From: Burkholderiales bacterium
GTDB lineage: Bacteria > Pseudomonadota > Gammaproteobacteria > Burkholderiales > SG8-39
Direction of reading: 5' to 3'
Assembly: GCA_020848075.1 (NCBI GenBank)
Contig: JADLAV010000046.1
Coordinates: 1 to 64,000 of the forward strand
DNA: 64,000 nucleotides
Shown: positions 8,281 through 18,340 of the stretch, one piece after another
Position numbering within the stretch: the first letter of the stretch is position 1
Layout: every line of letters starts with the position of its first letter
The notes under the pieces: generated by a model
The model's input: only the letters and a program-made list of their open reading frames with translations
The model's database searches: none
What the model was told of the DNA's origin: nothing
Position numbers and translations under genes: made by a program

Positions 8281-9705
8281 CTAGCTCTCCGCGGTTGCCA
8301 CGGCCGACCCGCTGCCCGGCAGCGCGAGTGGCCGTTTCTTGGGTAGGGACTTGATGATGTCCACAGTCGATTCCATGACGCCGAGCACGGGCAGGGCCAG
8401 GGTTTCCGCGAGGTCATCGGCATCCCGGAAGCGCCGATCCAGCGCCTCCAGCGCGAACACCGTGCCGATGCCGCCGAGGATGCCGAGAAGCACGGACACG
8501 ATGAGATTCAATGCGAGCTTCGGGCTCGACGGATACAGCGGCTGCGGTGCGCGATTGAGGATCGAGACGTTCGTCTGCGTCATGTCGCCCTCGAGGCTGA
8601 TCTGACCGAGACGCTGCAGGAGATCGCTGTGCTCCCGCTTTGCATTCTGCAAGTCATTGACCAGAAGCGCTGCCTGGTCGCGCGCTGCCCGCATCGCCAG
8701 GACCTTCGCTCTCTGAGCCTCAAACGCGGCCTTGGTCTGCGCCTCGCGCTGCCGCGTTATGCGCGCGGCCGCCCGGACCGTCTCGGACGCCCGCTCCGTC
8801 TCGAGAGCGACCCGCTCGCGCAATGCTCTGACCTCCTCCTCGGTTCGCTGGTACTGGGGATGATTGGTGCCCAGCTGCGCGCCCATTTCCCGCAGCTTGG
8901 CTTCCGACTTCGCGAGATCTCCCCGAAGGGTCTGAACGAGCGGGCTGGTGTTTACCTCCGAAACCGAGCTTCCCTGGTTTTGCTTGTAGCTCGCTTCGGC
9001 TGCCGCCGCCTGGATCGCCGTGAGCTGGCTGGAGAGCTCATTCAGACGGGCGGTCTCGACGTCGAGCTTGTCCTCGGAGGCGACGAAGCCGCTTTGTCGC
9101 TCGAACTCCGACAGCTTCGCCTGCGCCTGCGCCAGCTTCTCGCGGACAGCTTTGGTGCGCTCATCGAAGAACGCCGCCGATCTCCGGGCAGGCTGCACCT
9201 TCAACTCGAGATGCGTGTCGATGTAGGCATGCGCGAACGCGTTCGCCACGTTCGCGGCCATCCGCGAGTCGCTGTCCGAGTAGGTGATCGAGATCACGGT
9301 GCTGTCCCGCGAGGGCCTGACATCGAGCCGCTTGCGCAGGTCCTGGATCAGCCAGTCCTCGAACTCGCCCTTGCCCGACCCGCCCGCCGCCCATCTCTCG
9401 CGGAGCGCAGGGTTCTCGTTCAGCCTGAGGCGCTCGATCACTTTCTGCGTGACGTGCTGGCTGGACACGACCTCCGCCTGGGTCGTCATGTACGCCTGCA
9501 ACGTTTCGGGCAGGAGCGCCTGTCCCAGCGAAACGCCGCCCACCGGATCGGCCAATTTCACGTCGACGAGGAGGCTCGCCGTCGCGTTGTACGTCCTCGG
9601 GAGCATCAAGCTCACGCCCATCACCAGCGCCACGGACCCAGCGACGAACCACAGGATCAAGGTGCGGCGGGCCTTCAATATCGACAGGTAGTGCAGCAAG
9701 CTCAT
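8281..9705 (-). CDS. epsF: EpsF-type chain-length determinant (Wzz/PCP family)
   Basis: A 474-residue inner-membrane polysaccharide co-polymerase. One transmembrane helix lies near the N-terminus (LILWFVAGSVALVMGVSLML, about residues 15-34) and a second near residues 395-420 (LNLIVSVLLGILGGIGTVFALEAL). Between them is a long periplasmic domain rich in heptad-like coiled coil (REKLAQAQAKLSEFERQ and later). The second helix is followed by the typical LDRRFRDADDLAETLALPVLGVMES ending. With EpsG it should control chain length and export. It lies between epsE and epsG with short gaps, consistent with an epsE-epsF-epsG operon. Confidence 0.87.
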   Translation of the reverse strand: MSLLHYLSILKARRTLILWFVAGSVALVMGVSLMLPRTYNATASLLVDVKLADPVGGVSLGQALLPETLQAYMTTQAEVVSSQHVTQKVIERLRLNENPALRERWAAGGSGKGEFEDWLIQDLRKRLDVRPSRDSTVISITYSDSDSRMAANVANAFAHAYIDTHLELKVQPARRSAAFFDERTKAVREKLAQAQAKLSEFERQSGFVASEDKLDVETARLNELSSQLTAIQAAAAEASYKQNQGSSVSEVNTSPLVQTLRGDLAKSEAKLREMGAQLGTNHPQYQRTEEEVRALRERVALETERASETVRAAARITRQREAQTKAAFEAQRAKVLAMRAARDQAALLVNDLQNAKREHSDLLQRLGQISLEGDMTQTNVSILNRAPQPLYPSSPKLALNLIVSVLLGILGGIGTVFALEALDRRFRDADDLAETLALPVLGVMESTVDIIKSLPKKRPLALPGSGSAVATAES

Positions 9706-9779
9706 CTGTTCATCCGCGTATCAAGTTGGAACGCTCTGGGCCGAGGTCCGGGCCACCTTCGATATGCAATCCGCCGCGA

Positions 9780-10580
9780 CTAGAAGATCCGCTCACGAAC
9801 ATAGAGGACGTCGTCCGGGAGGATGGGCTCGTCCGGCTTCGCCTCACGCATGACCAGCTCGCCGCCCGCATCGCGCCGCGAGAGCCGCATCCCGCGATCG
9901 GTGCCTCGGGGATTCGGACCGCCGCCGACCGCGAGCGCCTGCGTCGCGTTCATGCCGCGCTCGATGCGATACTGCCCGGGCCGCTGCACCTCGCCATAGA
10001 TGTAGAACGCGGGCGCGCGCGGTACGAAGATCGTGTCGCCGTTCTTCACGAGCACGTTCGTCGACAGGTCGCCGGCTTGCATGATCGCCGGGATGTCGAT
10101 TTCCACCTTGCGCGTCTTGTCGCCCTCGTGCGTGACGAGCCAGACGGCATCGGCCGCCGCCGGCAGGGCGCCGCCGGCAATCGCGAGGACATCGGTGACT
10201 CGGCTTGCCGACTGTTCCATCGGATACTTGCCGGGACGGGCGACCTGCCCCAGCACGGAGACCTGCACGCTCCGGAACTGCGCGATGCCCACGGTGACGT
10301 AAGGCTGTTTGACGAAGTTGCCCTCCGCGAGCCGCTTCGCGATCAACGAACCCGCCGCCGACGCCGTCAAGCCGGCCACCGGCAGATCGCCGATCAGCGG
10401 GTAGGGAATCGTTCCCGCCTCGGAGACGCGCGCATCGACCGAGAGGTCCGGGCTCTGAAACACCTTGACGCTGATGACATCCCCTGGCCCAAGCAGATAG
10501 TCGCGCGCCTGGGCGTTGGCGCTGGCAGCGCCGCACACGGCGAACAGGAAGAGGAAGAGCTTGAATACTCGGAGCAGCAT
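9780..10580 (-). CDS. epsE: EpsE-type polysaccharide export protein (Wza family)
   Basis: A 266-residue exported protein of the Wza/polysaccharide biosynthesis-export family, expected to form the outer-membrane or periplasmic export channel. I chose the internal ATG at 10580 because it gives a clean signal peptide (MLLRVFKLFLFLFAVCGAASANAQA) and has an upstream GGAG; the longer frame adds 17 unlikely residues. The mature part starts with YLLGPGDVISVKVFQSPDLS, the Poly_export domain, followed by SLBB-type repeats (VSVLGQVARPGKYPMEQS; FYIYGEVQRPGQYRIERG). There is no lipobox Cys, unlike E. coli Wza. It heads the epsE-F-G operon, and an upstream repeated motif lies at 10793-10831. Confidence 0.87.
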   Translation of the reverse strand: MLLRVFKLFLFLFAVCGAASANAQARDYLLGPGDVISVKVFQSPDLSVDARVSEAGTIPYPLIGDLPVAGLTASAAGSLIAKRLAEGNFVKQPYVTVGIAQFRSVQVSVLGQVARPGKYPMEQSASRVTDVLAIAGGALPAAADAVWLVTHEGDKTRKVEIDIPAIMQAGDLSTNVLVKNGDTIFVPRAPAFYIYGEVQRPGQYRIERGMNATQALAVGGGPNPRGTDRGMRLSRRDAGGELVMREAKPDEPILPDDVLYVRERIF

Positions 10581-10792
10581 GGCAAACGAAGTCTCCAATC
10601 GAGTTCTGTGGATACCGGCAGCATCATCCACCGCTGCGCGCCTCCCGCCGCGAAGACCGCGGCGCGGTCGGATCGCGGCTGAGCTGCAATCTGCGAATCG
10701 ATTCTGCCCTGGCCTGCGGATACTACCGGACTTGGATCGCGACTTTGTCGCTTACGAGACGCGAGGAGGAGAAGTTGTTGCTGTCGCGAGAG

Positions 10793-10831
10793 AATTCACA
10801 AAAATTCACATTCCCTGCGTTGCAAATCGCG
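10793..10831 (-). promoter_or_regulatory. Repeated exopolysaccharide upstream motif, copy A
   Basis: On the minus strand this reads a TTTGCAA block, nine variable bases, then the tandem TGTGAATTTTTGTGAATT, in which TGTGAATT recurs at a 10-bp pitch. The same two blocks with identical spacing occur at 17650-17688 upstream of the phosphoglycosyl transferase gene. This copy lies 213 bp upstream of the epsE start. The pattern suggests a dimeric activator or response-regulator site; the regulator is not identified. Confidence 0.6.
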
Positions 10832-10862
10832 GAGGACGACCGCAACGGCTCCGCGCCGACAG

Positions 10863-12131
10863 CTAGAAGTGGAACTCCACGGTGCCGAACACGAGGTTGT
10901 TGTTGAAGTTGTATGTCCGATAGTTGGAATCACGCGTGGAATACTGGTATGCAGCCCGCAGCAGCCAGTTGCGTGTCGGCGTCCACTGCACGCCGAACCG
11001 GATGAAGGAGAGATCATCATCGCGCTGCGGAAGGCCCGCGGCGAACCTGAACGGATCGCCACGGTACTCGCGCCACCATCGCTCGTAGGTGGCCTCGAGC
11101 CGCACCCGTGGCAGCACCTCCCACCAGGGCCCGATCGCAGCCACATCGGTCACGGTGTAGCTGGTCGTAAGGTCTTCGAAAACACCCAGCTCCCGCCGAA
11201 CGTTGAAGTTGACTCCCGTTTTCGGGCTGATCCCCCAGATGAACTCCACCCGCCCGGTCGGACCGCGGAAGTCCCGCTCGGATACGTTGGGATATGTCCG
11301 CGAGGTGTAGTTGATTCGCCCCCGCAGGAAGCTGAGATCGCTCACCGCGTACAGTGCCTCCACGCCGATGTCCGCCTGGTCGTACTTGTCGTCGAACTGG
11401 GGCGTCGCGATCCGGTCCGGGTACCTGCCTCGTGAATACCCGCCCAGAATCTGGATGTAGTTTGCCCCGGATCCGTAATACTTGACCCCGAGTTCGCCGG
11501 TCGCCTGCTGGACGTTGGCAGGTTGGTAGCCGATGTCGCTATTCGAGGCGTTGTACGCATTCGCACCCATCGTGAGAGCCCAGCGTGGCGTCAGCGAGTA
11601 CTCGGCAGTCGCCGTCCCGTAGTCCAGAGTGCGAAGGTTCTGCACGATCGGCCGTCCGTCGATGAAAGGCGTCAGCCCTTTCAGATGGTCATACCGAAGC
11701 TCGCCCCGCCACAGATTGCCGGCCTGCCAGAGCCAGGCCCCGCGGAAATCGAGGGCGTTGTAGTTCAAGTAGGAAAGGCCCGAGAAGGAATACGCGTTGG
11801 CGGTCGCCTGGGCGAGAAACCGCTGGCGACTCACGGGCACGTCGATGTTGCCCTGGGCGTAGATGCGCGTGATCGTCGAGCTGTTCGTACGGCCGGTCGC
11901 ACCGACGGTGCCGGTCGTCCAGTCGGACGGCAGGCGAAAGACGTTGTCGTCATGGGCGATGTCCGTTCCGACCGCAAGACGAAAGCGGCGCCCTTCCTCG
12001 GCCTCCGGCGACAGGATCTCCCCATAGTCCGGCGCGAACGGCCCTGGAAGCCCCGGGAGCGTCTGCGCTCGCAGCGCGCCCTGAGTCATCGCGAGGATGG
12101 TGAATCCGATGAATGCGAGCGTTCTTTTCAT
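10863..12131 (-). CDS. epsL: EpsL-like outer-membrane beta-barrel exopolysaccharide protein
   Basis: A 422-residue exported protein. The ATG at 12131 gives a signal peptide (MKRTLAFIGFTILAMTQGALRAQ); the longer frame upstream is Arg/Pro-rich and not credible. The mature part has alternating hydrophobic and aromatic strands (for example GDPFRFAAGLPQRDDDLSFIRFGVQW) and ends in Phe (GTVEFHF), as outer-membrane barrels do. It contains HDDNVFRLPSD near residue 60, as in the EpsL family associated with exosortase-B exopolysaccharide loci. It probably serves in secretion through the outer membrane. It lies downstream of manC and upstream of epsE in transcription order. Confidence 0.78.
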   Translation of the reverse strand: MKRTLAFIGFTILAMTQGALRAQTLPGLPGPFAPDYGEILSPEAEEGRRFRLAVGTDIAHDDNVFRLPSDWTTGTVGATGRTNSSTITRIYAQGNIDVPVSRQRFLAQATANAYSFSGLSYLNYNALDFRGAWLWQAGNLWRGELRYDHLKGLTPFIDGRPIVQNLRTLDYGTATAEYSLTPRWALTMGANAYNASNSDIGYQPANVQQATGELGVKYYGSGANYIQILGGYSRGRYPDRIATPQFDDKYDQADIGVEALYAVSDLSFLRGRINYTSRTYPNVSERDFRGPTGRVEFIWGISPKTGVNFNVRRELGVFEDLTTSYTVTDVAAIGPWWEVLPRVRLEATYERWWREYRGDPFRFAAGLPQRDDDLSFIRFGVQWTPTRNWLLRAAYQYSTRDSNYRTYNFNNNLVFGTVEFHF

Positions 12132-12351
12132 GACACCATGCCGGCAGGCTGAGGATTCGGATCGAGGCGCGCAATATAGCGCATCCGGGGGCCGCCTTCC
12201 TGCCGGCGCAGCGCCCGCTCGGCCGCGGCCATGCCCACGCCGCGAAAGCAGCAGCAGTGGCGCCCTTCCTCCACGAGGTCGCACCCTCGCTTGCCCGGCC
12301 GGATGCGGGCAGCCGGGCCGGCTCGCATCAGCCTCTCCGGCTCTTCGCACC

Positions 12352-13776
12352 CTACTCACGCTTGTACAGGTCCTCGAAGCGCGCGATATCGTCTTCCCCA
12401 AGGTAGCCGCCGGACTGCACCTCGATCAGGAACAGCGGGAGCTTGCCGGGATTCTCGAGTCGGTGGCGTGTGCCGATGGGTATGTAAGTCGACTCGTTCT
12501 CGGCAACCAATTTCACTTCGTCCCCGCGGGTGACGCGCGCCGTTCCGCAGACGACGATCCAGTGCTCGGCCCGGTGATGGTGCATCTGCAGGCTGAGCGC
12601 GGCACCCGGCTTCACCATGATGCGCTTCACCTGGAAGCGCTGGCCGGCGTCGATGCTCTCGTAGTAGCCCCAGGGCCGGTGAACGCGGGAGTGCGAGACG
12701 TGCTCGGTGCGGTTGGTGCCATCCAGGTGCCCGACGACATCCTTGACCTTCTCGGATTCGGCACGGTCCGCGACGAGCAGCGCATCGTCGGTTTCCACGA
12801 TGAGCGCGTTCTTCATTCCGAGCACCGACACCATGCGGCTCTCGGCCCGGACGTAGCAGTTTTCGCTCTCGCGCAAGTGTACGTCCCCCCGAACGGCGTT
12901 GCCGCTCGCGTCCTTCTCGGCCACCTCCCAGAGCGTGCCCCAGGAGCCTACGTCGCTCCAGCCGATGTCCACCGGGATCACCACGGCAGCATTGGTCTTC
13001 TCCATCACTGCGTAATCGATGGAGTCGGCCGGGCAGGCCGCAAATGCGGTCTCGTCGAGACGCAGGAAGTCAAGATCGCGCTTCGCCTTCTCCCAGGCGC
13101 CCGTGGCCGATGCCAGCACGTCCGGACGGTGCCGTCCCAGTTCCTCCAGCAGCCGCGGTGCCGAGAATGCGAACATGCCGCTGTTCCAGGAGAACCGCCC
13201 GCTTGCGACGAATTCCTGCGCTCGTGCGCGGTCGGGCTTTTCCACGAAGCGTGCGACGCGGTAGGTGCCCTCATCCGCGCCCATGGCCGCGCCGCGTTCG
13301 ATGTATCCGTAGCCGGTTGCCGGCCGGTCCGGCTGAATGCCGAATGTCACCAGCGAACCCTCTTCGGCCAGTCGGGCAGCCTGGCCGATGGCGTCGTGGA
13401 AGCCATGCACATCGCGGATCAGATGATCGGCGGGCAGGACGAGAAGTACGCCCCCGGGATCGCGCTCCTGCACCCAGAGCGCTGCCACCGCGGCGGCGGG
13501 AGCGGTGTTGCGCCCGACCGGCTCGAGCACGTGGATCGACGGCCCGACACCGATCTCGCGCAGTTGCTCGGCGGCCAGAAAGCGGTGCTCGCTGTTGCTG
13601 ACCACGACGGGCGATGCGCATTCGAGCCCGGACAGCCGCAGCATCGTATCCTGCAGCATCGAACGCTCGGACACGAGGGGCAGGAATTGCTTGGGCAGAA
13701 GCCGGCGCGACATCGGCCACAGGCGCGTGCCCGAGCCGCCGCAGAGGATCACTGGATGAACGGATGCCGGCATCAA
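12352..13776 (-). CDS. manC: Mannose-1-phosphate guanylyltransferase / mannose-6-phosphate isomerase
   Basis: A 474-residue bifunctional enzyme of the ManC/AlgA/CpsB type. The N-terminal nucleotidyltransferase domain has VILCGGSGTRLWPMSR and LPKQFLPL (pyrophosphorylase signature, residues 8-32). The middle has FVEKPD and WNSGMFAF. The C-terminal cupin-type isomerase domain has HRPWGYYESIDAGQRFQVKRI and SLQMHHHRAEHWIVVCGTA, giving the metal-binding histidines. It makes GDP-mannose, the precursor for Gmd and Fcl. No phosphomannomutase gene is in the window, so that step must be supplied elsewhere or by a bifunctional enzyme. The 220-bp gap before epsL may carry a promoter. Confidence 0.94.
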   Translation of the reverse strand: MMPASVHPVILCGGSGTRLWPMSRRLLPKQFLPLVSERSMLQDTMLRLSGLECASPVVVSNSEHRFLAAEQLREIGVGPSIHVLEPVGRNTAPAAAVAALWVQERDPGGVLLVLPADHLIRDVHGFHDAIGQAARLAEEGSLVTFGIQPDRPATGYGYIERGAAMGADEGTYRVARFVEKPDRARAQEFVASGRFSWNSGMFAFSAPRLLEELGRHRPDVLASATGAWEKAKRDLDFLRLDETAFAACPADSIDYAVMEKTNAAVVIPVDIGWSDVGSWGTLWEVAEKDASGNAVRGDVHLRESENCYVRAESRMVSVLGMKNALIVETDDALLVADRAESEKVKDVVGHLDGTNRTEHVSHSRVHRPWGYYESIDAGQRFQVKRIMVKPGAALSLQMHHHRAEHWIVVCGTARVTRGDEVKLVAENESTYIPIGTRHRLENPGKLPLFLIEVQSGGYLGEDDIARFEDLYKRE

Positions 13777-13871
13777 TACCGCTTCCTCTCGGCAGGGCGG
13801 CCGCAGGCGCCCGGGCCGGCGGTCAATGGATGGGGCTCTGGGCGGAGCAGGCCGCGAGGATCGTCAATCGC

Positions 13872-14849
13872 TCAATGGCCGGCGAGACTGGGTTCGCGTT
13901 TCGCACCGGCGTTCTGCACGTACCACTCGTACGACAGGCGGAAGCCCTCCTCCAGCGAGGTCTTGGCCACCCAACCGAGCGCTTTGAGCTTGTCGACGTT
14001 CATGACCTTGCGCGGCATGCCATCGGGCTTCGAGGCGTCGTAGACGAAGCCGCCGGAGAAGCCGGCCACCTTGGCGACCAGCTCGGCGAGCTCCCGGATG
14101 CTGATGTCGATGCCCGTGCCGACGTTGAGATGCGACTCGTCCGAGTAGTGCTGCATCATGAACACCAGCGCATCGGCGAGATCGTCCACATAGAGGAACT
14201 CGCGGCGCGGTCTTCCGGATCCCCAGATCTCGATGCTGGGAGCGCGGGTGATCTTGGCGTGATGCACTTTCACCTGCATGGCGGCCGCCACGTGCCCTTG
14301 CTGCAGATCGTAGTTGTCGCCGGGTCCGAAGAGATTGGTCGGCATCGCCGAGATGAAGTCGCAGCCGTACTGGCGACGGTACGCCTGACAGAGCTTGATC
14401 CCGGCGATCTTCGCGACCGCGTACCACTGGTTGGTCGGTTCGAGCGGTCCGGCGAGCAGCATGTCCTCGGTCATCGGCTGGGGAGCAAGCCTCGGGTAGA
14501 TGCAGGACGATCCGAGGAACAGCAGCTTCTCTACGCCGGCGCGATGGGCCGACTCGATGATGTTCGCCTCGATTGCGAGGTTGTCGTAGAGAAATTCTGC
14601 GGGCCGGGTCGAGTTGGCGAGAATACCGCCCACTGTTGCCGCACAGACGAACACCGCATGCGGGCGTGCACGCTCCATCCAAACCTCAACCTCGGCTTGG
14701 CGCCGAAGGTCGGCTTCGGCACGAGACGCGGTCAGCAGCTGGCAGTCTTCGCGTTGCAGCCGTCGGCACACCGCCGAGCCCGCCATACCGCGGTGCCCGG
14801 CCACCCACACGCGCTTGCCGGCGAGCGAGTAGCTATTCCTGGTTGTCAT
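13872..14849 (-). CDS. fcl: GDP-L-fucose synthase
   Basis: A 325-residue short-chain dehydrogenase/reductase with epimerase-reductase activity, converting GDP-4-keto-6-deoxymannose to GDP-L-fucose. The Rossmann motif is [14 protein letters not shown] (about residues 15-28), the catalytic Ser region is [10 protein letters not shown], and the YxxxK is [24 protein letters not shown] is also diagnostic. It overlaps the end of gmd by 17 bp, so the two are co-translated. The pair indicates that L-fucose, or a derivative of it, is part of the exopolysaccharide. Confidence 0.95.
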   Translation of the reverse strand: MTTRNSYSLAGKRVWVAGHRGMAGSAVCRRLQREDCQLLTASRAEADLRRQAEVEVWMERARPHAVFVCAATVGGILANSTRPAEFLYDNLAIEANIIESAHRAGVEKLLFLGSSCIYPRLAPQPMTEDMLLAGPLEPTNQWYAVAKIAGIKLCQAYRRQYGCDFISAMPTNLFGPGDNYDLQQGHVAAAMQVKVHHAKITRAPSIEIWGSGRPRREFLYVDDLADALVFMMQHYSDESHLNVGTGIDISIRELAELVAKVAGFSGGFVYDASKPDGMPRKVMNVDKLKALGWVAKTSLEEGFRLSYEWYVQNAGAKREPSLAGH

Positions 14850-15903
14850 GACGGCGGTACTCGCGCTCCACGGTCACGAGATCCGCGGCGACCATTTCCT
14901 TCACCAGCTCGCGGAACGATGTCTTATGCTTCCAGCCCAGCCTCTCCCGCGCCTTGGTCGGATCCCCGAGCAGGAAATCGACCTCGGTAGGCCGGAAATA
15001 GCGGGCATCGACCTCCACGAGCACCTTCCCGGTGCGCGCGTCGCAGCCCTTCTCCTGCGCTCCCTTTCCTTCCCAGACGATCGTCGTCCCCGCCTCGGCA
15101 AAGGCGAGCTCCACGAACTCGCGCACCGAGTGGGTCTCGCCGGTCGCCAGCACGTAATCGTCGGGCGACGGCTGCTGCAGGATGCGCCACATGCCTTCGA
15201 CGTAATCGCGCGCATGACCCCAGTCGCGCTTGGCGTCCAGATTGCCGATGTAGAGCCGTGCCTGGCGCCCGAGTTGAATGGCCGCGATGGCGCGTGTGAT
15301 CTTGCGAGTGACAAAGGTCTCTCCCCTGGTCGGCCCCTCGTGGTTGAAGAGGATGCCGTTGGAGGCATGCATGCCGTAGGCCTCGCGGTAGTTGACCGTG
15401 ATCCAATAGGCGTACAGCTTTGCCGCCGCGTAGGGCGAGCGCGGATAGAACGGCGTGGTTTCCCGCTGCGGCGTCTCGCGCACGGCCCCGTACAGCTCGC
15501 TCGTCGAGGCCTGATAGAAGCGCGCACGCTCCTTCATGTCGAGGATCCTGACCGCTTCGAGAAGTCGCAGCGTGCCCAGCGCATCCGCGTTGGCGGTGTA
15601 CTCGGGCGTTTCGAAGGATACGGCGACGTGGCTCTGGGCGGCGAGGTTGTAGATCTCGGTCGGCCGGGTCTCCTGCATGATGCGGATGAGGTTGGTCGCA
15701 TCCGTCATGTCACCGTAGTGCATGAAGAAGCGCACGTTCTGCTCGTGCCGGTCGTGGTAGAGATGATCCACTCGGCCGGTGTTGAACGAGGACGAGCGGC
15801 GCTTGACGCCGTGGACGGTGTAGCCCTTCTCCAGAAGCAGTTCGGCGAGGTAAGCGCCGTCCTGGCCGGTGATGCCAGTGATCAGTGCGACGTTCTTGGA
15901 CAT
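14833..15903 (-). CDS. gmd: GDP-mannose 4,6-dehydratase
   Basis: A 356-residue NADP-dependent dehydratase. The N-terminus [23 protein letters not shown] carries the TGxxGxxG coenzyme motif. The [25 protein letters not shown] segment holds catalytic Ser/Glu and [10 protein letters not shown] the Yxxx[13 protein letters not shown] and ARDYVEGMW are also typical of Gmd. I prefer the ATG at 15903; an in-frame TTG 27 bp upstream gives an extra KDEGSSSS stretch with no family support. It probably co-transcribes with fcl, with which it overlaps by 17 bp. Confidence 0.95.
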   Translation of the reverse strand: MSKNVALITGITGQDGAYLAELLLEKGYTVHGVKRRSSSFNTGRVDHLYHDRHEQNVRFFMHYGDMTDATNLIRIMQETRPTEIYNLAAQSHVAVSFETPEYTANADALGTLRLLEAVRILDMKERARFYQASTSELYGAVRETPQRETTPFYPRSPYAAAKLYAYWITVNYREAYGMHASNGILFNHEGPTRGETFVTRKITRAIAAIQLGRQARLYIGNLDAKRDWGHARDYVEGMWRILQQPSPDDYVLATGETHSVREFVELAFAEAGTTIVWEGKGAQEKGCDARTGKVLVEVDARYFRPTEVDFLLGDPTKARERLGWKHKTSFRELVKEMVAADLVTVEREYRRHDNQE

Positions 15904-16037
15904 GGAGCTGGAAGAACCTTCATCTTTCAATGGAAACCTGCGGACTCCGGAGGCGCCGCACGGTGCGAATCGCCGGCCTCACCCATCGAGAGCGGCGGTT
16001 CGCGGATCGGACGGGAATTCGGCATCGATCCTCGAGC

Positions 16038-17447
16038 CTAGTACGCCTGCTTGTCGCCGAAGACGACGATAGCGGCAGTCTTGAGGATGATGGCCAGATC
16101 GAGCTGGATCGACCACTCGCGCAGATATCGCAGGTCGTGCTCGACGCGGGCGAGCATCTTCTCCACGACCTCCGTCTCGCCACGGCATCCGTTGACCTGT
16201 GCCAGCCCCGTGATCCCGGGCCTCACCTTGTGTCGAATCATGTAGCGCTTGATCAGCTTCCGGTAGGTCTCGTTGTGTGCCACGGCATGAGGGCGCGGGC
16301 CGACGACGCTCATCCGTCCCTGCAGCACGTTGATGAATTGCGGCAACTCGTCGAGCGAGGTCTTGCGAAGGAAAGCCCCGAACCGGGTCACCCGCGGGTC
16401 ATCCTTCTGTGCTTGCGGCACGTGAGCCCCGTCTTCCATGACGCGCATCGTCCGGAACTTATATACGACGATCTCTTTGCCGTCCAGGCCGTAGCGCCGC
16501 TGCTTGAAAAGCACCGGGCCAGGCGAGGAAAGCTTCACGCCAAGCGCGATCGCGAGCATGAGCGGCATCCCAAGCGCGAGGAACGCGATGCTCAGTACGA
16601 TGTCTTCGATGCGCTTGATCAACCCGCTCACTCCGTAGAACGGGCTCTCGCAAATCGCAACCAGCGGCAGCCCACCCACATTGTCGATGCGGGCCTGGAT
16701 CGAGTCGTAGATCAGGATGTCGGGAACGAAATAGACCGATGCAGTCGTGTCCCCGAGCTCGTCGAGCAGCTTCAGGATCCGGGGCTGGGAAGCCATTGGC
16801 AAGGCGATGAAGATGGCATTGATGCCATGCCGGCTGACGTAGTCCGGCAGATCGTCCAGCCGGCCCAGCAGGCTGCTCTCCCTGACCTCGCCGAGTCGTT
16901 CTCTGGAGCGGTCGTCGAAAAAACCCCACAACTTCACCCCTAGCAGCGGCTTGGCCGCGAATTGTGCCGCGAGCGCGCGACCCAGCTTCGAGGCACCTGC
17001 GATCACTGCACGGCGGTAGCCTCTCGTGCCGAAGACCCTCGGCGCGATCCACGGTAGCGCCCAGTGAACCCCGTAGATGAGGATCGGGACGATGAGGAAC
17101 CAGGTGATCAATACCGGCGGGTAGAACCAGGAGAGCGATTTCGTCGCCATGCCGATGAAGAGCAGCAGGGAGACCACCATCGCCCACTCGAGCACGATCG
17201 TCCGAAACATTCCCCGTCCGCGATGCAGGTACTGGGGGTTGCGCGGAAACATGAGCGCGAAGACGAACGCGCAGACCGCGGTGTAAGGCCGGTCAAATGG
17301 CTCGCCGATAGCCGCTGCGATGATGACCAGCGAGGCCACCGCCAGCAGGGGATCCAGCGTCTTGCGCAAGAACGTCAGCCACGACAGCCGGCTCCGGAAG
17401 AGGGTTGGCTCGTCTGCAACCCCATCCAAGATCTGTTGAATATCCAA
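16038..17447 (-). CDS. Undecaprenyl-phosphate sugar phosphotransferase (WcaJ/EpsB type)
   Basis: A 469-residue polyprenol phosphate hexose-1-phosphate transferase that starts repeat-unit assembly. The N-terminal half has about four transmembrane helices and a CoA-binding-like cytoplasmic domain ([19 protein letters not shown]). The C-terminal catalytic domain begins [20 protein letters not shown] and has [44 protein letters not shown] and [10 protein letters not shown], the full set for this family. The start is TTG, preceded by a good ribosome site (GGAGAGG). It is the first gene of the locus, and a repeated upstream motif lies at 17650-17688. Confidence 0.9.
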   Translation of the reverse strand: MDIQQILDGVADEPTLFRSRLSWLTFLRKTLDPLLAVASLVIIAAAIGEPFDRPYTAVCAFVFALMFPRNPQYLHRGRGMFRTIVLEWAMVVSLLLFIGMATKSLSWFYPPVLITWFLIVPILIYGVHWALPWIAPRVFGTRGYRRAVIAGASKLGRALAAQFAAKPLLGVKLWGFFDDRSRERLGEVRESSLLGRLDDLPDYVSRHGINAIFIALPMASQPRILKLLDELGDTTASVYFVPDILIYDSIQARIDNVGGLPLVAICESPFYGVSGLIKRIEDIVLSIAFLALGMPLMLAIALGVKLSSPGPVLFKQRRYGLDGKEIVVYKFRTMRVMEDGAHVPQAQKDDPRVTRFGAFLRKTSLDELPQFINVLQGRMSVVGPRPHAVAHNETYRKLIKRYMIRHKVRPGITGLAQVNGCRGETEVVEKMLARVEHDLRYLREWSIQLDLAIILKTAAIVVFGDKQAY

Positions 17448-17649
17448 TGACCTCTCCGCCTACTTCCAGTTGTCCGCTTCCTTCGCACATCGCGCGGTTG
17501 GCGTCATGCCTTCGCTTCGTCTTGACGCGAGGACCACCCACTTGCCCTCGAACGAATCGAGCGAAGATCGGGTTTGCGGCGAGGAAGATGCGCGAATGCT
17601 AATCGGCGGGCGGTCTGCCGGAGAAGGCATGCTGCCTGCCGGCGCGGAG

Positions 17650-17688
17650 AATTAACAAAAGTTCACAACCATCGCCTTGCAAACCGCG
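17650..17688 (-). promoter_or_regulatory. Repeated exopolysaccharide upstream motif, copy B
   Basis: On the minus strand this has GCGGTTTGCAA, nine variable bases, then TGTGAACTTTTGTTAATT, matching copy A at 10793-10831 in both blocks and in their spacing. It lies 203 bp upstream of the phosphoglycosyl transferase start, almost the same distance as copy A from epsE (213 bp). It does not match the -24/-12 elements of sigma-54 promoters. Confidence 0.6.
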
Positions 17689-18197
17689 CCCGGTTGAGAC
17701 GGTTGCCGAAGTGACGCGACATCGGCTGTTCGCGCGAAGAGAATCTGTGTTTCACCACACGCACCGTAGCGGTGCTATGGATCTGCGCGGGCACCGGACT
17801 CGTCGATGCCCGGCATTCGGTCGGGATTCGCGCGCCGGTTGGGGGATGCTCGCGACAGGCTTGCGATCCGTCTCGCACACATGCGCGCAACTCGCTGACA
17901 TCCCTTGGAATCTCGGCCCTGCGCTCCGCGGGACGGAGGCCGAGCAGCGCCCGCTGACAATCACGACCGCTGATCTGCAACCGGCGCGGGGGCGAGCGTC
18001 CGGCTCGGGCGCCGCTCGGCCGCATTCCACCCGAGGCAGGCTGCCTCAGGATGCTATAACTCCATTCCCTTGCGCGCAGCTGACATACCGCCCGCGAACG
18101 ACCGTTGCGTGGCTGCGCACGATTCGCGCCGCATCGTGCCGACCGGCGGAGGGGCGCAGGCGTTTGATTCTGCTGCGACTTGCGTCGCGGAACAATC

Positions 18198-18220
18198 TTT
18201 GGTGGTCAAGGACGCAACTG
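18198..18220 (+). repeat. Degenerate copy of the tRNA-Phe 3' end (left island boundary)
   Basis: Twenty of 23 bases match 24726-24748, the 3' end of tRNA-Phe with its CCA, in the same orientation. Both begin TTTGGTGG and share CAAGGACG. The island lies on the 3' side of the tRNA, the usual position for tRNA-targeted integrative elements, and this would be the displaced att copy. The mismatches imply an old, decayed site. Confidence 0.6.
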
Positions 18221-18340
18221 CCCTTGCATCGATTTTGCCGCACCTCTCGGCGCGGCGAAATCGGTGGTGGCGGGTGGTTGCCCAGTTCAATTCCGTCTAT
18301 GTCAACGAAATAGCAATGCAGCGGGCGTGGGCGGGTGCAA

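Larger units (their letters stand above)
17448..18340. other. 890-bp non-coding region between exopolysaccharide locus and island
   Basis: Open frames here are Arg/Ser/Pro-rich and match no family I recognise. The part next to 17447 holds the leader of the phosphoglycosyl transferase transcript and copy B of the exopolysaccharide motif (17650-17688). The part near 18198-18220 holds the degenerate tRNA-Phe end that I take as the left island boundary. No integrase remnant is recognisable. Confidence 0.45.

Noticed and set aside
10793..10831. Sigma-54 promoter in the exopolysaccharide motif because of TTTGCA
   Set aside because: The GG expected ten bases upstream of GC (the -24 element) is absent in both copies, in either orientation.
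12097..14043. A plus-strand open frame of 648 codons
   Set aside because: It is antisense to manC and fcl, which are unmistakable; no motif supports it.
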